61,035 nucleotides of DNA from Puniceicoccaceae bacterium (GTDB lineage Bacteria; Verrucomicrobiota; Verrucomicrobiia; Opitutales; JAFGAQ01), in NCBI GenBank assembly GCA_040224245.1, contig JBEGIR010000041.1, forward strand, positions 1-61,035, written 5' to 3'. Positions 27,983-37,002 of this stretch are shown here, in pieces. The position numbers and the translations under genes were made by a program. The notes beneath the pieces are model-generated. The model had not been told where the DNA came from, made no database searches, and was given only the letters and a program-made list of their open reading frames with translations. Numbering within the stretch: position 1 is the stretch's first letter; every line of letters begins with the position of its first letter.

Positions 27983-28576
27983 TCAAGTGGATGCAGGAAT
28001 GCGGTGGGTGAATCCATGACAAATGGCCACACCAGCAGCATCGGTCTCATCGGCACTGCTCCAGTCACTCACTCCGAGAAAACGCGTCACCATATCCGCA
28101 ACCTGTTCTTTACTGGCTCGACCACTGCCTACAATCGCCTGCTTCACCCGAAGCGGAGCATACTCAAATACTTCATAACCACGCCGCGCCAAAACACCAA
28201 GTGCCGCACCTTTGGCACTGCCCAGGATCAGTGCTGTTCGGTAATTTTGCACATAGATCGGCTGCTCGACGGCCACATGATGCACCTGAAAGTGCTGTGC
28301 AACCCATTCGCAGCGCTCAGAGATCGCAGCAAGGCAGTGGATGGAGCTTTGTTTCGCGGGGATTCGAATGGTCTCGCGATGATGCAGCTGCATGCGATCT
28401 CCTTCTGCAAACTCGACTACGGCCAGTCCCGTCGCACGCAGGCTGGGATCGATGCCCATGACGATTCCGCGATACTTGCATAGCTTGATCGCGGATGGAT
28501 GCGCAGATGTTGCCAGTTTCCCGTTTGCACGTCCTTCTACGTAGGCTTTCCAGAGTTGACGACTGCTTCTTCCCAT
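27983..28576 (-). CDS. ruvC: Crossover junction endodeoxyribonuclease RuvC
   Basis: A Holliday-junction resolvase of 197 residues. The RNase H-like active site starts with IVMGIDPSLRATG (catalytic Asp43), continues with VAVEQ (Glu104), and ends with the acidic cluster SDWSSADETDAAGVAICHG. LGSAKGAALGVLARRGYEVFEYAPLRVKQAIVGSGRASKEQV is a characteristic RuvC segment. The roughly 35 residues before the first strand make it longer than the usual 160-180, and the start may be further downstream. It resolves recombination intermediates with RuvAB, which are not in the window. It is transcribed away from the RlmD-like gene. Confidence 0.9.
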   Translation of the reverse strand: MGRSSRQLWKAYVEGRANGKLATSAHPSAIKLCKYRGIVMGIDPSLRATGLAVVEFAEGDRMQLHHRETIRIPAKQSSIHCLAAISERCEWVAQHFQVHHVAVEQPIYVQNYRTALILGSAKGAALGVLARRGYEVFEYAPLRVKQAIVGSGRASKEQVADMVTRFLGVSDWSSADETDAAGVAICHGFTHRIPAST

Positions 28577-28660
28577 CGAATATGGAGTCCACTAGAGCAG
28601 AACCCGGAACATCATTCAAGCCTTCTGCCATTCCTGCCCGATAGCCATTACGACCCAGTC

Positions 28661-29887
28661 ATGCACCATCGATCTCCGAAAAATTTCATCCCGGAACCTT
28701 TCCCCTATCATCATGAACTTGAGTTGCATATCAGCTCAATGACCAATCTGGGAATGGGAATCGGCAAGTGGAACGATTGGGTCGTCATGGTTCCGTTTGT
28801 CATTCCAGGGGAGCGGGTAAGGGCGCGCATCTTTCGGAATCACAAGAACTACTCCGAAGCGGATTTGCTCGAGGTCATCGATCCCTCGCCCGACCGGACT
28901 CAGCCCGGTTGCTCCTACTTCGGCAGCTGTGGTGGTTGCCAGTATCAGCACCTCACTTATCCCGCCCAGCTCGAGATCAAGCGACAACACGTTGCAGAAA
29001 CACTCACAAAAATCGCCGGGATCGATACTGCGATCGCCCTGCCCATTCACTCCGAACACGCCTTTCACTACCGCTCAAAAATCACACCCCACCACAACAA
29101 ACCGCGGCAGGGAGAGTTGGGAGCCATGGGTTTTCTCAAAGTCGGTCAGCGCAATCAGATCGTTGACATCGAACGCTGTGTAATCGCAACCGAAGCCATC
29201 AATGCGGAATTGACCGTGCAGCGCAGTGAACGCCAGGCACTTGCCCGGAAAGGTCGCATGAAAAAGGGCGCGACCCTGCTCCTGCGTGATGTCATGGAAG
29301 GCGTGATCACGGACCCCAAAAAAGTGGTCACCGAACGCGTTGGTCCACGCATCTTCCAATTCAAGGCAGGAGATTTTTTCCAGAACAACCCGTTTGTACT
29401 GCCCAAAATGGTGGACTATGTGATCGATCAGGCCAAACAAACGGGGCAACCCTACTTGATCGATGCATACTGTGGATCGGGATTGTTTTCCATCTGCGCG
29501 TCCCACGCATTTGAACGCTGCATCGGCATTGAAATCAGCGAATCTGCCATTCAGTGGGCCCGCGCGAACGCTGCACTCAATCAACTCAAAAACTGCCGCT
29601 TTCAGGTCGGGGATGCCAAGGACATTTTTGAATCCGTCGATTTACCTCCTGCTCAGTGTGTGCTGCTGATCGATCCTCCTCGCAAGGGTTGTGATGCAGA
29701 CTTTCTGGATCAAGTCTCCCGCTTCAAACCCGGACGCATGGTCTACGTATCCTGCGATCCGGCTACCCAGGCACGCGACTTGAAGCGATTACTGGAAATG
29801 GGATACCAGGTGGAGCAAGTGCAACCCGTGGACCTGTTTCCCCAGACCCGCCACATCGAAAACATTGTCACGCTCAGCCTGGGTTGA
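28661..29887 (+). CDS. TRAM-domain 23S rRNA uracil-C5 methyltransferase (RlmD/RumA-like)
   Basis: A 408-residue SAM-dependent RNA m5U methyltransferase. A TRAM-like OB domain is at residues 15-80 (ISSMTNLGMGIGKWNDWVVMVPFVIPGERVRARI), followed by a 4Fe-4S-type cysteine pattern (CSYFGSCGGCQYQHL). The methyltransferase domain has LIDAYCGSGLFSICAS for SAM, LLIDPPRKGCD, and the catalytic Cys in VYVSCDPATQARDL, and ends HIENIVTLSL. The long frame upstream is non-coding; the ATG at 28661 starts the natural protein. RlmD, RlmC and TrmA share this layout; the cluster favours an RlmD/RlmC type, but the exact uridine is uncertain. Confidence 0.85.
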   Translation: MHHRSPKNFIPEPFPYHHELELHISSMTNLGMGIGKWNDWVVMVPFVIPGERVRARIFRNHKNYSEADLLEVIDPSPDRTQPGCSYFGSCGGCQYQHLTYPAQLEIKRQHVAETLTKIAGIDTAIALPIHSEHAFHYRSKITPHHNKPRQGELGAMGFLKVGQRNQIVDIERCVIATEAINAELTVQRSERQALARKGRMKKGATLLLRDVMEGVITDPKKVVTERVGPRIFQFKAGDFFQNNPFVLPKMVDYVIDQAKQTGQPYLIDAYCGSGLFSICASHAFERCIGIEISESAIQWARANAALNQLKNCRFQVGDAKDIFESVDLPPAQCVLLIDPPRKGCDADFLDQVSRFKPGRMVYVSCDPATQARDLKRLLEMGYQVEQVQPVDLFPQTRHIENIVTLSLG

Positions 29888-29915
29888 TGCTCAGCCACGA
29901 ACACATAAAACTCAG

Positions 29916-30956
29916 TTACGGAGTTTCGCGCTCCAGGCGTGAGTAGGCACCATCCGGCACACCGCCCTCCAGTGGAGTCTCCCAGCTCCGCTTTGTTGCG
30001 GCAAGAAACACATCTTCCAGATCACTTTCGCGGCGAAAACACTCGCGAATGAAAACACTGTCACACGAGGCAATGCGACGAATCAGCTCTCCGCCAAAAT
30101 CATCATTCACCCGAGAGTCAACAATGACTTCATGATACCCATCTTCGTTGACCGGATGAGTGCGAATGCGTTCCAGCTCCGGACTGATCTCGGCCAGCAT
30201 GATATCGAGTTGCTTCAAATCCCCTCTTGCCTGCAAGTGATAGCGCACCCCGAGGTCATATCGCCGCCGCATCTGAGCCAAGGTCCCCGAGGCCACAATG
30301 CGTCCCCGATTGATGATCATGGATCGGTCACACACGGCATCAATTTCATGCAGGATGTGGCTCGACAGGATCACCGTCATGTTTCCACGCATGCGGTCGA
30401 TCAACTTCCGCACGGCCCGAATCTGGTGGGGATCCAGTCCGATCGTGGGTTCATCCATGATGACAACTTCAGGTTGAGACAGCAGGGTATCGGCGATGCC
30501 GACACGTTGGCGAAACCCCTTCGATAGTTTGCCGATGAGGCGTTTGGCTGCCTTGTTCCGCAGGTCACACACTTCCATGATCTCGTTGACCCGCCGCTTG
30601 ATCTGTCGATGTGGCACATCCTTGAGCTGCGCGCGAAAGCGCAGGTATTCCTGCACCTTCATCATTTCTGGCAGCGGATTGTTCTCCGGCATGTAGCCAA
30701 TGCGGCTCTTGAGTTTATCCTGATGCCGTGTCGCCGACAATCCCGCCACAAAAACCGACCCCGACGTCGCGGGAATCAATCCGCTCATGATGCGCATCAA
30801 TGTGCTTTTTCCCGCCCCGTTCGGACCCAACAGTCCCACCACCTCGCCTCTGCGAATCAGGAACGAAACCTCCGACAGCGCGGCAATGGAACCATAATGT
30901 TTACTGAGCTTGATCGCCTCTATGCTGGGAACGTCCACGGTCTGAATAGCTTCCAA
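29916..30956 (-). CDS. ABC-2 type transporter ATP-binding protein (GldA-like), no permease nearby
   Basis: A 346-residue ABC ATPase. Walker A is GLLGPNGAGKST, the signature is KLSKGFRQRVGIADTLL (the LSKG-x-RQR form of GldA and similar exporters), Walker B is VVIMDEPTIGLDP, and the switch is SSHILHEIDAVCDR. A C-terminal extension of about 110 residues follows the nucleotide-binding core. Such proteins drive ABC-2 exporters for envelope components, often together with gliding or secretion proteins. No ABC-2 permease is encoded beside it: the methyltransferase gene converges downstream and a glycosyltransferase lies 134 bases upstream. The partner must be elsewhere. Confidence 0.88.
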   Translation of the reverse strand: MEAIQTVDVPSIEAIKLSKHYGSIAALSEVSFLIRRGEVVGLLGPNGAGKSTLMRIMSGLIPATSGSVFVAGLSATRHQDKLKSRIGYMPENNPLPEMMKVQEYLRFRAQLKDVPHRQIKRRVNEIMEVCDLRNKAAKRLIGKLSKGFRQRVGIADTLLSQPEVVIMDEPTIGLDPHQIRAVRKLIDRMRGNMTVILSSHILHEIDAVCDRSMIINRGRIVASGTLAQMRRRYDLGVRYHLQARGDLKQLDIMLAEISPELERIRTHPVNEDGYHEVIVDSRVNDDFGGELIRRIASCDSVFIRECFRRESDLEDVFLAATKRSWETPLEGGVPDGAYSRLERETP

Positions 30957-31090
30957 TGCAAGACAACTTCACTGACGCAGTGAATCCAGCCAACCTTCCC
31001 AGTTTCACCCGAGATCGTCAAAAGAAATTTACAGGCAAGCATGCGTCATCGATTCAAAAGACCGGGCAATACGTGCAATAATGATCGGAT

Positions 31091-32059
31091 TTAGTGACGA
31101 CCCGCGCATGCGTCATTCGTGTCTGCTGCAAACAGACTTTGCCAAACCTGTTCCTGTTCCCGGATCAGGGCATCGACCTTCGCAGTTGCTTCGGCTGGTG
31201 GGTCTTTACGCCAACCCCGCCGCATGCAAACACACTGCCGGTAGATGCGGTCCTTCCAAAACTGACCGCGATGGGCTGGGTCGTTTGCATACTCAAGTGC
31301 CCAGGTACGCGCTCCCTGCTGCAGCAAAAATTCTCTCCAACGCTGAAACACAATGCGTGTATTGCGTTCATGATGGTCATTTCGCCCCGGTGAGGCACTG
31401 ACATGATGCCAAATACAGCTGCGGTTCGCGACAAAGATGCGATAGCCCGCGTGGCGCACCTTGAAGTTGAGGTCCATGTCTTCCCCCCCATTTCGAAATT
31501 CTGTGTCGAATTCCCCAACCTCACGAAAGACACTTGCCGGAATCAAAAAACACGCACCCGTGGTTGCGATTTGCTCGGAATACGCCTTGCGCGGATACGC
31601 CGTTGCGGGATCCACCTGCAGGTGGTCAGGTTTGCCGCGCGAGTTGATGAACACACCCGCATGATCGATCTGCTTGTCGGAGCATCGTCGCTGCACGTTG
31701 CCAATCATGCCAGGACGCTGGCGGCGCAGTTTGTGATAACCAGCGATCATGGGTTCGATCCACCCCGGAGTCAGCTCGGTATCATTGTTGAGGAACAGTA
31801 GGTGTGAGCCATTGGCGAGTCCTGCCGCGCGGTTGTTGCTCGCGGCATAGCCAAGGTTGCGCTCGTTGAGAACCGCATTGCAGCGTTCATTTTGTCGACT
31901 GTAATCCGAGATGTAATCGCGGCTACCATCAGTACTGCCGTCGTCCACCAGCAACAGCTCGTAGTCGATCCCGGGGGGGAGCGTCGCCTCCAGGGTTTGC
32001 AGACACTTCCGCGTCAGGTCGATGCAATTGAATACAGAAATTATGATCGAAACTCGCAT
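31091..32059 (-). CDS. Family 2 glycosyltransferase
   Basis: A 322-residue GT-A fold glycosyltransferase. The nucleotide-sugar site begins VSIIISVFNCIDLTRKCLQTL, with LLVDDGSTDGS. NLGYAASNNRAAGLANGSHLLFLNNDTELTPGW holds the DxD-like NND motif, and NGGEDMDLNFKVRHAGYRI is the acceptor-side ED block. It most resembles rhamnosyl or O-antigen and capsule side-chain transferases. No membrane helix is visible. It is the last gene in a short envelope-sugar cluster that also holds a GT4 enzyme and a second GT2 enzyme. Donor and acceptor are unknown. Confidence 0.88.
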   Translation of the reverse strand: MRVSIIISVFNCIDLTRKCLQTLEATLPPGIDYELLLVDDGSTDGSRDYISDYSRQNERCNAVLNERNLGYAASNNRAAGLANGSHLLFLNNDTELTPGWIEPMIAGYHKLRRQRPGMIGNVQRRCSDKQIDHAGVFINSRGKPDHLQVDPATAYPRKAYSEQIATTGACFLIPASVFREVGEFDTEFRNGGEDMDLNFKVRHAGYRIFVANRSCIWHHVSASPGRNDHHERNTRIVFQRWREFLLQQGARTWALEYANDPAHRGQFWKDRIYRQCVCMRRGWRKDPPAEATAKVDALIREQEQVWQSLFAADTNDACAGRH

Positions 32060-32097
32060 GGGTCATTCTTCAGGATGCGCTTCAGAACAGAAGGCCC

Positions 32098-33339
32098 TTA
32101 CGGCAGGTGTTGTGTCAGTTTCGCGACAAACTCGCGCCCAAACTGACGCCATGTCTTGATGGGACGCGCGGTCGCCTGTTCGCAGAGATTTTCGTAAAGT
32201 CCTTTTTGGAAGAGCACCGACTCGATGGCTTTCCGAATTGAGCTGACTTCGGTCACTTCACAGGTGATGCATCCGCCTTCCTTTGCCAGGTCACCTACGA
32301 TGCCGCGATCAGAGCAAAGGCAGGGTCGCCCCTTCCAAAGGCTCTCCAGCAGGGGAATCCCAAAACCTTCGACCAGCGAAGGAAAGCAGGTAAAGTGACA
32401 GTCCGCATATTGCTGCGCCAGGGCTTCGTCCGTAATGCGCCCCATCCAGATCAGTCGTTTGCGCTGGCGCACTTTGGATTCCACCCAACAACTCAGATCA
32501 CTGCTGGCATCATACTGTCCACCGACAAGGATCAGCTCCAGTGGCAAATCGGGGTGAGCGTCCCAAATGCCTTCAAAGGCTTCAATGAGGCGCTGATGGT
32601 TTTTGCGCGGATCCAAACTGCCGACACACAATGCACGGATCGGGTGATCCAGATCCATCACGAGCCGATCCATATTGCGTTGTGTACCCGGAATCTCGCC
32701 CGCCAGTTCCACATAGTCGATCTGGGGTTGCCCTTCAGGATGCTCACGAACGAAACGCTTAAAGCGTTCGTAAGAGTCACTGGAATTCGCAATTACCAGG
32801 TCACAGTGGGTCATCGCCAACAGATAATCGAGATGATACTGACGATATTTACTGCTCACAAGATCCGGATGATCAATGGCGATTGCATCATGAAAAATCG
32901 CAACCGTGCGCAGGTGCTTGCGGCGCGCAAAATGAATGAGATCCCACATTTGTTCCCCGGTCACCCACTCGGGAATCACAAGGTAAGCACCCTTGCGAAA
33001 GCGAAAATGCGCATTGCGGCGACGCCACGCTTCGCGAATACGGCGGCGCATCACCCGGGGAACAGGCAGGTGGGAAATCCAGGTCGGGGCAACGCTCACA
33101 TCGGTGCGCGGTTCCACATTCTGGGGACCAAAATATGCCGCCATGCGATGGGCCTGAGCGGAGTCGAGCGGAGTCAGGCTGCGCAGGCTCTCGTTCCAGC
33201 TGACACAGGTAGCTGCAGGGTAGTCGAGTTCCAGCGCACGACACAGACTGCGCGTCACCCGCTGAATCCCCGTATTGTCAAGCGTGTGGGATGTATGGGT
33301 GACTGCGACGTAAATATCCTTGGCCCGCACCATGCTCAT
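32098..33339 (-). CDS. Family 4 glycosyltransferase (GT-B fold)
   Basis: A 413-residue glycosyltransferase. The C-terminal Rossmann half carries IRALCVGSLDPRKNHQRLIEAFEGIW, YADCHFTCFPSLVEGFGIPLLESLWKGRPCLCSD, with the E-x7-E motif typical of GT4. The N-terminal half contains THTSHTLDNTGIQRVTRSLCRALEL, a glycine-containing acceptor loop. Its start overlaps the stop of the coiled-coil gene by 4 bases (ATGA), so these two are translationally coupled. It probably adds a sugar to an envelope polysaccharide. The sugars involved cannot be read from the sequence. Confidence 0.88.
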   Translation of the reverse strand: MSMVRAKDIYVAVTHTSHTLDNTGIQRVTRSLCRALELDYPAATCVSWNESLRSLTPLDSAQAHRMAAYFGPQNVEPRTDVSVAPTWISHLPVPRVMRRRIREAWRRRNAHFRFRKGAYLVIPEWVTGEQMWDLIHFARRKHLRTVAIFHDAIAIDHPDLVSSKYRQYHLDYLLAMTHCDLVIANSSDSYERFKRFVREHPEGQPQIDYVELAGEIPGTQRNMDRLVMDLDHPIRALCVGSLDPRKNHQRLIEAFEGIWDAHPDLPLELILVGGQYDASSDLSCWVESKVRQRKRLIWMGRITDEALAQQYADCHFTCFPSLVEGFGIPLLESLWKGRPCLCSDRGIVGDLAKEGGCITCEVTEVSSIRKAIESVLFQKGLYENLCEQATARPIKTWRQFGREFVAKLTQHLP

Positions 33340-33887
33340 GATCGATCAGGTTCCCCGGGTATCTCTGCATCCGAATCGCCCGGATGACAGAGTAAAGCCT
33401 TGGACTGCAGCTGCTTGAGCAGTTCAATGTCATCGGCAAGCAAGCGCAGCGACTGGGAGTGGGCCTCATGAAAATTTTGAAGCGTGTGCACGACGCTTCC
33501 CATCATTTCCTTCAGATCGCGCCGGACCGCCTCTCCGGTATCGTTGACCAGTTCGAGATTCCGGGCGGTCAGTTCCTGCAAATCTCGCATGACCGCAAAA
33601 TCCCGCTCAATCGCACCCATGATCTTTGCATTGATGCGCCCCTGGTTGCGACGATTCCACAAAGCAGAAATGCCCTTGCGCTGCTCGGCAGCTTCCTGCT
33701 CATCCCGAGCGATTTCAAGCATCCTGGCACCTTCGGTCAGGTGGTCGTCCATGCGCTGCTGCAATTGTTGGAGTATCTTCGAAAACTCAGCATAGCGCGT
33801 GCTCAGTTCGGTAAATCGCGATTCAAACACAGCGATTCGCTCCTCAATCGAAGCGGTGTCATAAGGTTCGGGTTGGGACATGTTCAT
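33336..33887 (-). CDS. Coiled-coil protein of unknown function in glycan locus
   Basis: A 183-residue, highly charged, mostly helical protein with no signal peptide and no membrane helix. Heptad-like stretches include RYAEFSKILQQLQQRMDDHL, RDLQELTARNLELVND and LLADDIELLKQLQSKALL. A basic segment, SALWNRRNQGRINAKI, lies in the middle. I do not recognise the family. It is coupled to the GT4 gene by an ATGA overlap and sits between glycosyltransferase genes. It might regulate or scaffold chain-length control in polysaccharide assembly, as coiled-coil proteins sometimes do, but this is speculation. Confidence 0.7.
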   Translation of the reverse strand: MNMSQPEPYDTASIEERIAVFESRFTELSTRYAEFSKILQQLQQRMDDHLTEGARMLEIARDEQEAAEQRKGISALWNRRNQGRINAKIMGAIERDFAVMRDLQELTARNLELVNDTGEAVRRDLKEMMGSVVHTLQNFHEAHSQSLRLLADDIELLKQLQSKALLCHPGDSDAEIPGEPDRS

Positions 33888-33926
33888 GAAATTATCAGGG
33901 CGGACTTGTCGAATTTCAGTGCTGGA

Positions 33927-34739
33927 TCATTTCTGGCAGGACCAGGAGCGCAGCAGTTGAAGCAGGGGTGCGTATTCCCGGTCATGCCAGCGCTGAGCAA
34001 GCGATCCCCAGCGCTCGAGAAACAGATTTCGGTTCTGATCCTCATGGGTTTTGCGACCGTCGGATGGACTCACATAGTGATACACCCAGCTTCGTGTTGC
34101 AACGCCAACTTCAATGCCCTGCTCCGCAGCGCGCAGGCAGAAGTCATCATCTTCAAAACCATTGCGATATGCCGTGTCAAAACCACCCAGGCCTGTAAAA
34201 ACCGAACGCTTGACCAGCCAACAGGCAGCAGTGACGGAAGGGAAGCGGCAAAAATCCAGAGGTGGATCCCATGGAAAGAGGGATTCGTGAAATTGGCCAA
34301 AGTGTCGGGGATCCCGGCCTTCGTCGAAAAATTTGCCCGCATGATCCACACGCCCGGTACAGCGGCTGCGCTGCACATTGCCGACGATGCGGTCCGCACT
34401 GCCAGCATTGACAACCGCCAACATCGCATCCAGCCATCCCCGCTGCAAGACGAGATCGTTGTTGAGCATGATGAGGAATTCTCCGCATGCCTCCTGCGCT
34501 GCTCGGTTATTCGAATGAGCAAAACCCTGGTTTTCGGCATTTTCCAGCACGCGGATGGGCGCTGGCAAGGATCGAAGGAAGGATTTACTGGTCTCGCTGC
34601 TGCCATCATCGACAATTAAGATTTCACTCTGGGAACGCAACGAACCGATGTGGGCGAACCAGCTGAGCAGGCAATCCCGGGTCAGGCGAACCTGATCCTT
34701 GACCGGAATGATGAAACTGAAACGAACCGGCATTGACAT
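33927..34739 (-). CDS. Family 2 glycosyltransferase
   Basis: A 270-residue GT-A glycosyltransferase. VRFSFIIPVKDQVRLTRDCL and EILIVDDGSSETS form the nucleotide-sugar site, NQGFAHSNNRAAQEACGEFLIMLNNDLVLQRGW carries the NND motif, and NGFEDDDFCLRAAEQGIEVG the acceptor block. It resembles the GT2 encoded at 31091-32059 in length and motif order, so they may act in succession or be paralogues. The frame is open to 34763, but the ATG at 34739 lies just beyond the stop of the barrel gene and has a weak AGG upstream. The polysaccharide product is unknown. Confidence 0.85.
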   Translation of the reverse strand: MSMPVRFSFIIPVKDQVRLTRDCLLSWFAHIGSLRSQSEILIVDDGSSETSKSFLRSLPAPIRVLENAENQGFAHSNNRAAQEACGEFLIMLNNDLVLQRGWLDAMLAVVNAGSADRIVGNVQRSRCTGRVDHAGKFFDEGRDPRHFGQFHESLFPWDPPLDFCRFPSVTAACWLVKRSVFTGLGGFDTAYRNGFEDDDFCLRAAEQGIEVGVATRSWVYHYVSPSDGRKTHEDQNRNLFLERWGSLAQRWHDREYAPLLQLLRSWSCQK

Positions 34740-34750
34740 GGTAAAACCTG

Positions 34751-36829
34751 CTAAAATCCCCACTTCAGGGACATGTAGACAAAGCGTCCGGGTTCGTTCG
34801 AAACCCCATAGTTTGTGAAGGGATTGCGAATGTTCACGTTTTTGGTGGAGTAGCTCTGGTCCGACAAATTCTCCACACCCAGTGTAAACAAAAGGTTGCG
34901 GGTCAGGTAATAGCCCAACAACAGGTTTACCACGGTATAACCATCGAGTGCCGTCTCGGAAATCGATTCATCCACGGCATACTGGGCCTCGGCCATTTGC
35001 AGCTCGACTTTGCCAAACCACAGGCGGTTGTTGTATTCGAGTGCAAGCTTGCCACGCAGGGGCTGGAGTTCGGCAAGATCCCGATCCCCCGATAGTCCAT
35101 CCAACTGCTTTTTCCGACCTTGGGTGAACTCAACCCCCCCGGTTAGCGTAAAGGCGTCGTTGATGCGAAAATCGAGATAAGCATTCCCACCGTGCAGCAC
35201 GGCATCAACGTTATTGTAACTCATTGCGGTTCCAAGGAAGACCCCACCGCTTTCCGGTCGAATCATCGGACTGATGTCTTCGAGGTAAATCATGTCCACT
35301 ACATTGGAATAGAAACCGTTGATGCGAAATTTGAAACGCCGCAGGTTGATCTCGATTCCCATGTCCATTGAGGTATTTTTCACGGAATCCAAATCCGGAT
35401 TACCCACCCAGACCAACTCATTGCCCGGAGCACGTTCATACATGTACTGCACATACATTTCATTTGGATCGGGCGTGCGCGCCGCATGGCCCACCTCCAC
35501 ATACCAGGAACTCCAATCCGTCAGATCGTAGTCAAGTCGGACCGAGAGGCTCAGCGCGGAGTCCCGCTCGCGCCGCGTCACATCCGTACGATACCGGCGA
35601 ATAAAACCGATATCACCGTCCACTTCCGTATCGAGCTGATCGATGCGCACCGCTGCAGACAACAGAAAGTTGCCCAAAAAACGCTCTGCCTCCAGGTAGG
35701 CGCCCAAGTTGGATTGGTTGATGACAGGCAACATCGCGCTCTCCACCCCCAGCGTTTCTGTCAGGGCCTCCCAGTCCTGCCAGTACTGGCGCATCCCAAA
35801 TCCAATCTGCAAATCGTAGAATTCCTTGATTGCCCGAAAGTCAAAGCCCTGGGTTGAGCTGCGGGAGTTCGCGCGCGTCGAAAAATCATTTCGCCCGGGT
35901 GCCTCAAGATTATCGAGTTTGGATTGTCGCCAGCGGTCGTTCAATTCCTGATCCGCCTTGGCGGAAAAAGCGCGAATGGAAAGTCGCTGTACTCCGGCAG
36001 ATGGATTCTGGATGTGATACACCGCAGAAACATTGGACCCCCGGTCGTATTCCGCATCCATGCGGAGTTCCGGAAAAAACACACCTTCGGATTCGGTGTA
36101 TTTTCCGTTGAATTCCAGTGATTGCGTGGGTGAGATCGTGACCTTGCCCGATGTTTCGATCGAGCGGATTTCATAAATGTCCTGGTCATCGGCCTCGTCG
36201 ATGTAGCGTACCTTGGGATTTTTCTGATCGAGGCTTTCGGTCAGCATCACATCATTGCCATCGCGAAAGTTCCCAAACTCTCTCCACGACAGCTCAGTGG
36301 AGAGTTGCAGGCGTTCAACTGGCAACTCCGAGCGCAGGATGGAGGTCAGTGAACCATATTCTCCAATCGACAGTTCCAGTTCACCACTGCTGTCCCGAAA
36401 TGGCATTGCGTATTGATAAAACTGAATGAAATCAGCATCGGCAGGAATGTTGCGCACGGGTTCGTCGAGGGTGAAGCTGAAATTCCGCCCCTGCGAGTAT
36501 TCCAATGGTCCGCCAAAGGGCATCAGTCGGGGCGTATAGTTTGCGGTGGTTCGCCGCTGATCCGAAAGCCCAAAATCGACCCGATTGCTGAAAAGCCCTC
36601 CGGAAAACTCAACCCCTACGTTGCGCTGGGTTCCCCAGCGGAGAATCTCGGGGGTGTAGGCGCCGATCCTCGCATCTCCGGGTCCATAACTGCCAGCCCG
36701 GCTGAAAGGGTCCAGTCCTTCGACATAGCTGTAGCCGTCGGTCTCCAGCGACTCAACCTCCCGCCAGCCGGAAGCCGAGAGCTGCAGTACAACTGCGAAA
36801 CCCGCGATCCATGATACTACCCTTCTCAC
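34751..36829 (-). CDS. TonB-receptor-like outer-membrane beta-barrel lacking a plug domain
   Basis: A 692-residue outer-membrane protein. It starts with GTG and a signal peptide (RRVVSWIAGFAVVLQLSASG). The C-terminal half is clearly a TonB-dependent receptor barrel: VEVGHAARTPDPNEMYVQYM, ALEYNNRLWF, LLGYYLTRNLLFTLGVENLSDQSY and the final NEPGRFVYMSLKWGF. Standard receptors of this family carry a roughly 130-residue N-terminal plug with an RG-type motif; here strand-like sequence begins only about 30 residues after the signal, and no plug motif is visible. A frameshift is not evident, since the signal peptide is in frame. It may be a passive channel or assembly-coupled barrel. It precedes a run of glycosyltransferase genes. 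Confidence 0.75.
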   Translation of the reverse strand: MRRVVSWIAGFAVVLQLSASGWREVESLETDGYSYVEGLDPFSRAGSYGPGDARIGAYTPEILRWGTQRNVGVEFSGGLFSNRVDFGLSDQRRTTANYTPRLMPFGGPLEYSQGRNFSFTLDEPVRNIPADADFIQFYQYAMPFRDSSGELELSIGEYGSLTSILRSELPVERLQLSTELSWREFGNFRDGNDVMLTESLDQKNPKVRYIDEADDQDIYEIRSIETSGKVTISPTQSLEFNGKYTESEGVFFPELRMDAEYDRGSNVSAVYHIQNPSAGVQRLSIRAFSAKADQELNDRWRQSKLDNLEAPGRNDFSTRANSRSSTQGFDFRAIKEFYDLQIGFGMRQYWQDWEALTETLGVESAMLPVINQSNLGAYLEAERFLGNFLLSAAVRIDQLDTEVDGDIGFIRRYRTDVTRRERDSALSLSVRLDYDLTDWSSWYVEVGHAARTPDPNEMYVQYMYERAPGNELVWVGNPDLDSVKNTSMDMGIEINLRRFKFRINGFYSNVVDMIYLEDISPMIRPESGGVFLGTAMSYNNVDAVLHGGNAYLDFRINDAFTLTGGVEFTQGRKKQLDGLSGDRDLAELQPLRGKLALEYNNRLWFGKVELQMAEAQYAVDESISETALDGYTVVNLLLGYYLTRNLLFTLGVENLSDQSYSTKNVNIRNPFTNYGVSNEPGRFVYMSLKWGF

Positions 36830-37002
36830 CTCTATGCAACGTTCAAGCGATACCCATTAAAGGATGCAATGGCGTCACAAACAAGGCAAATCCCAGCAAC
36901 AAATTCCGGTTCCCCACCGGGACCCGTACTCTATTGCGCTGTATGGCAAAGCAGATACGGGTGAAAGCGTTGGATGTTCTCCAATGCACCTGGTATTGGA
37001 AT

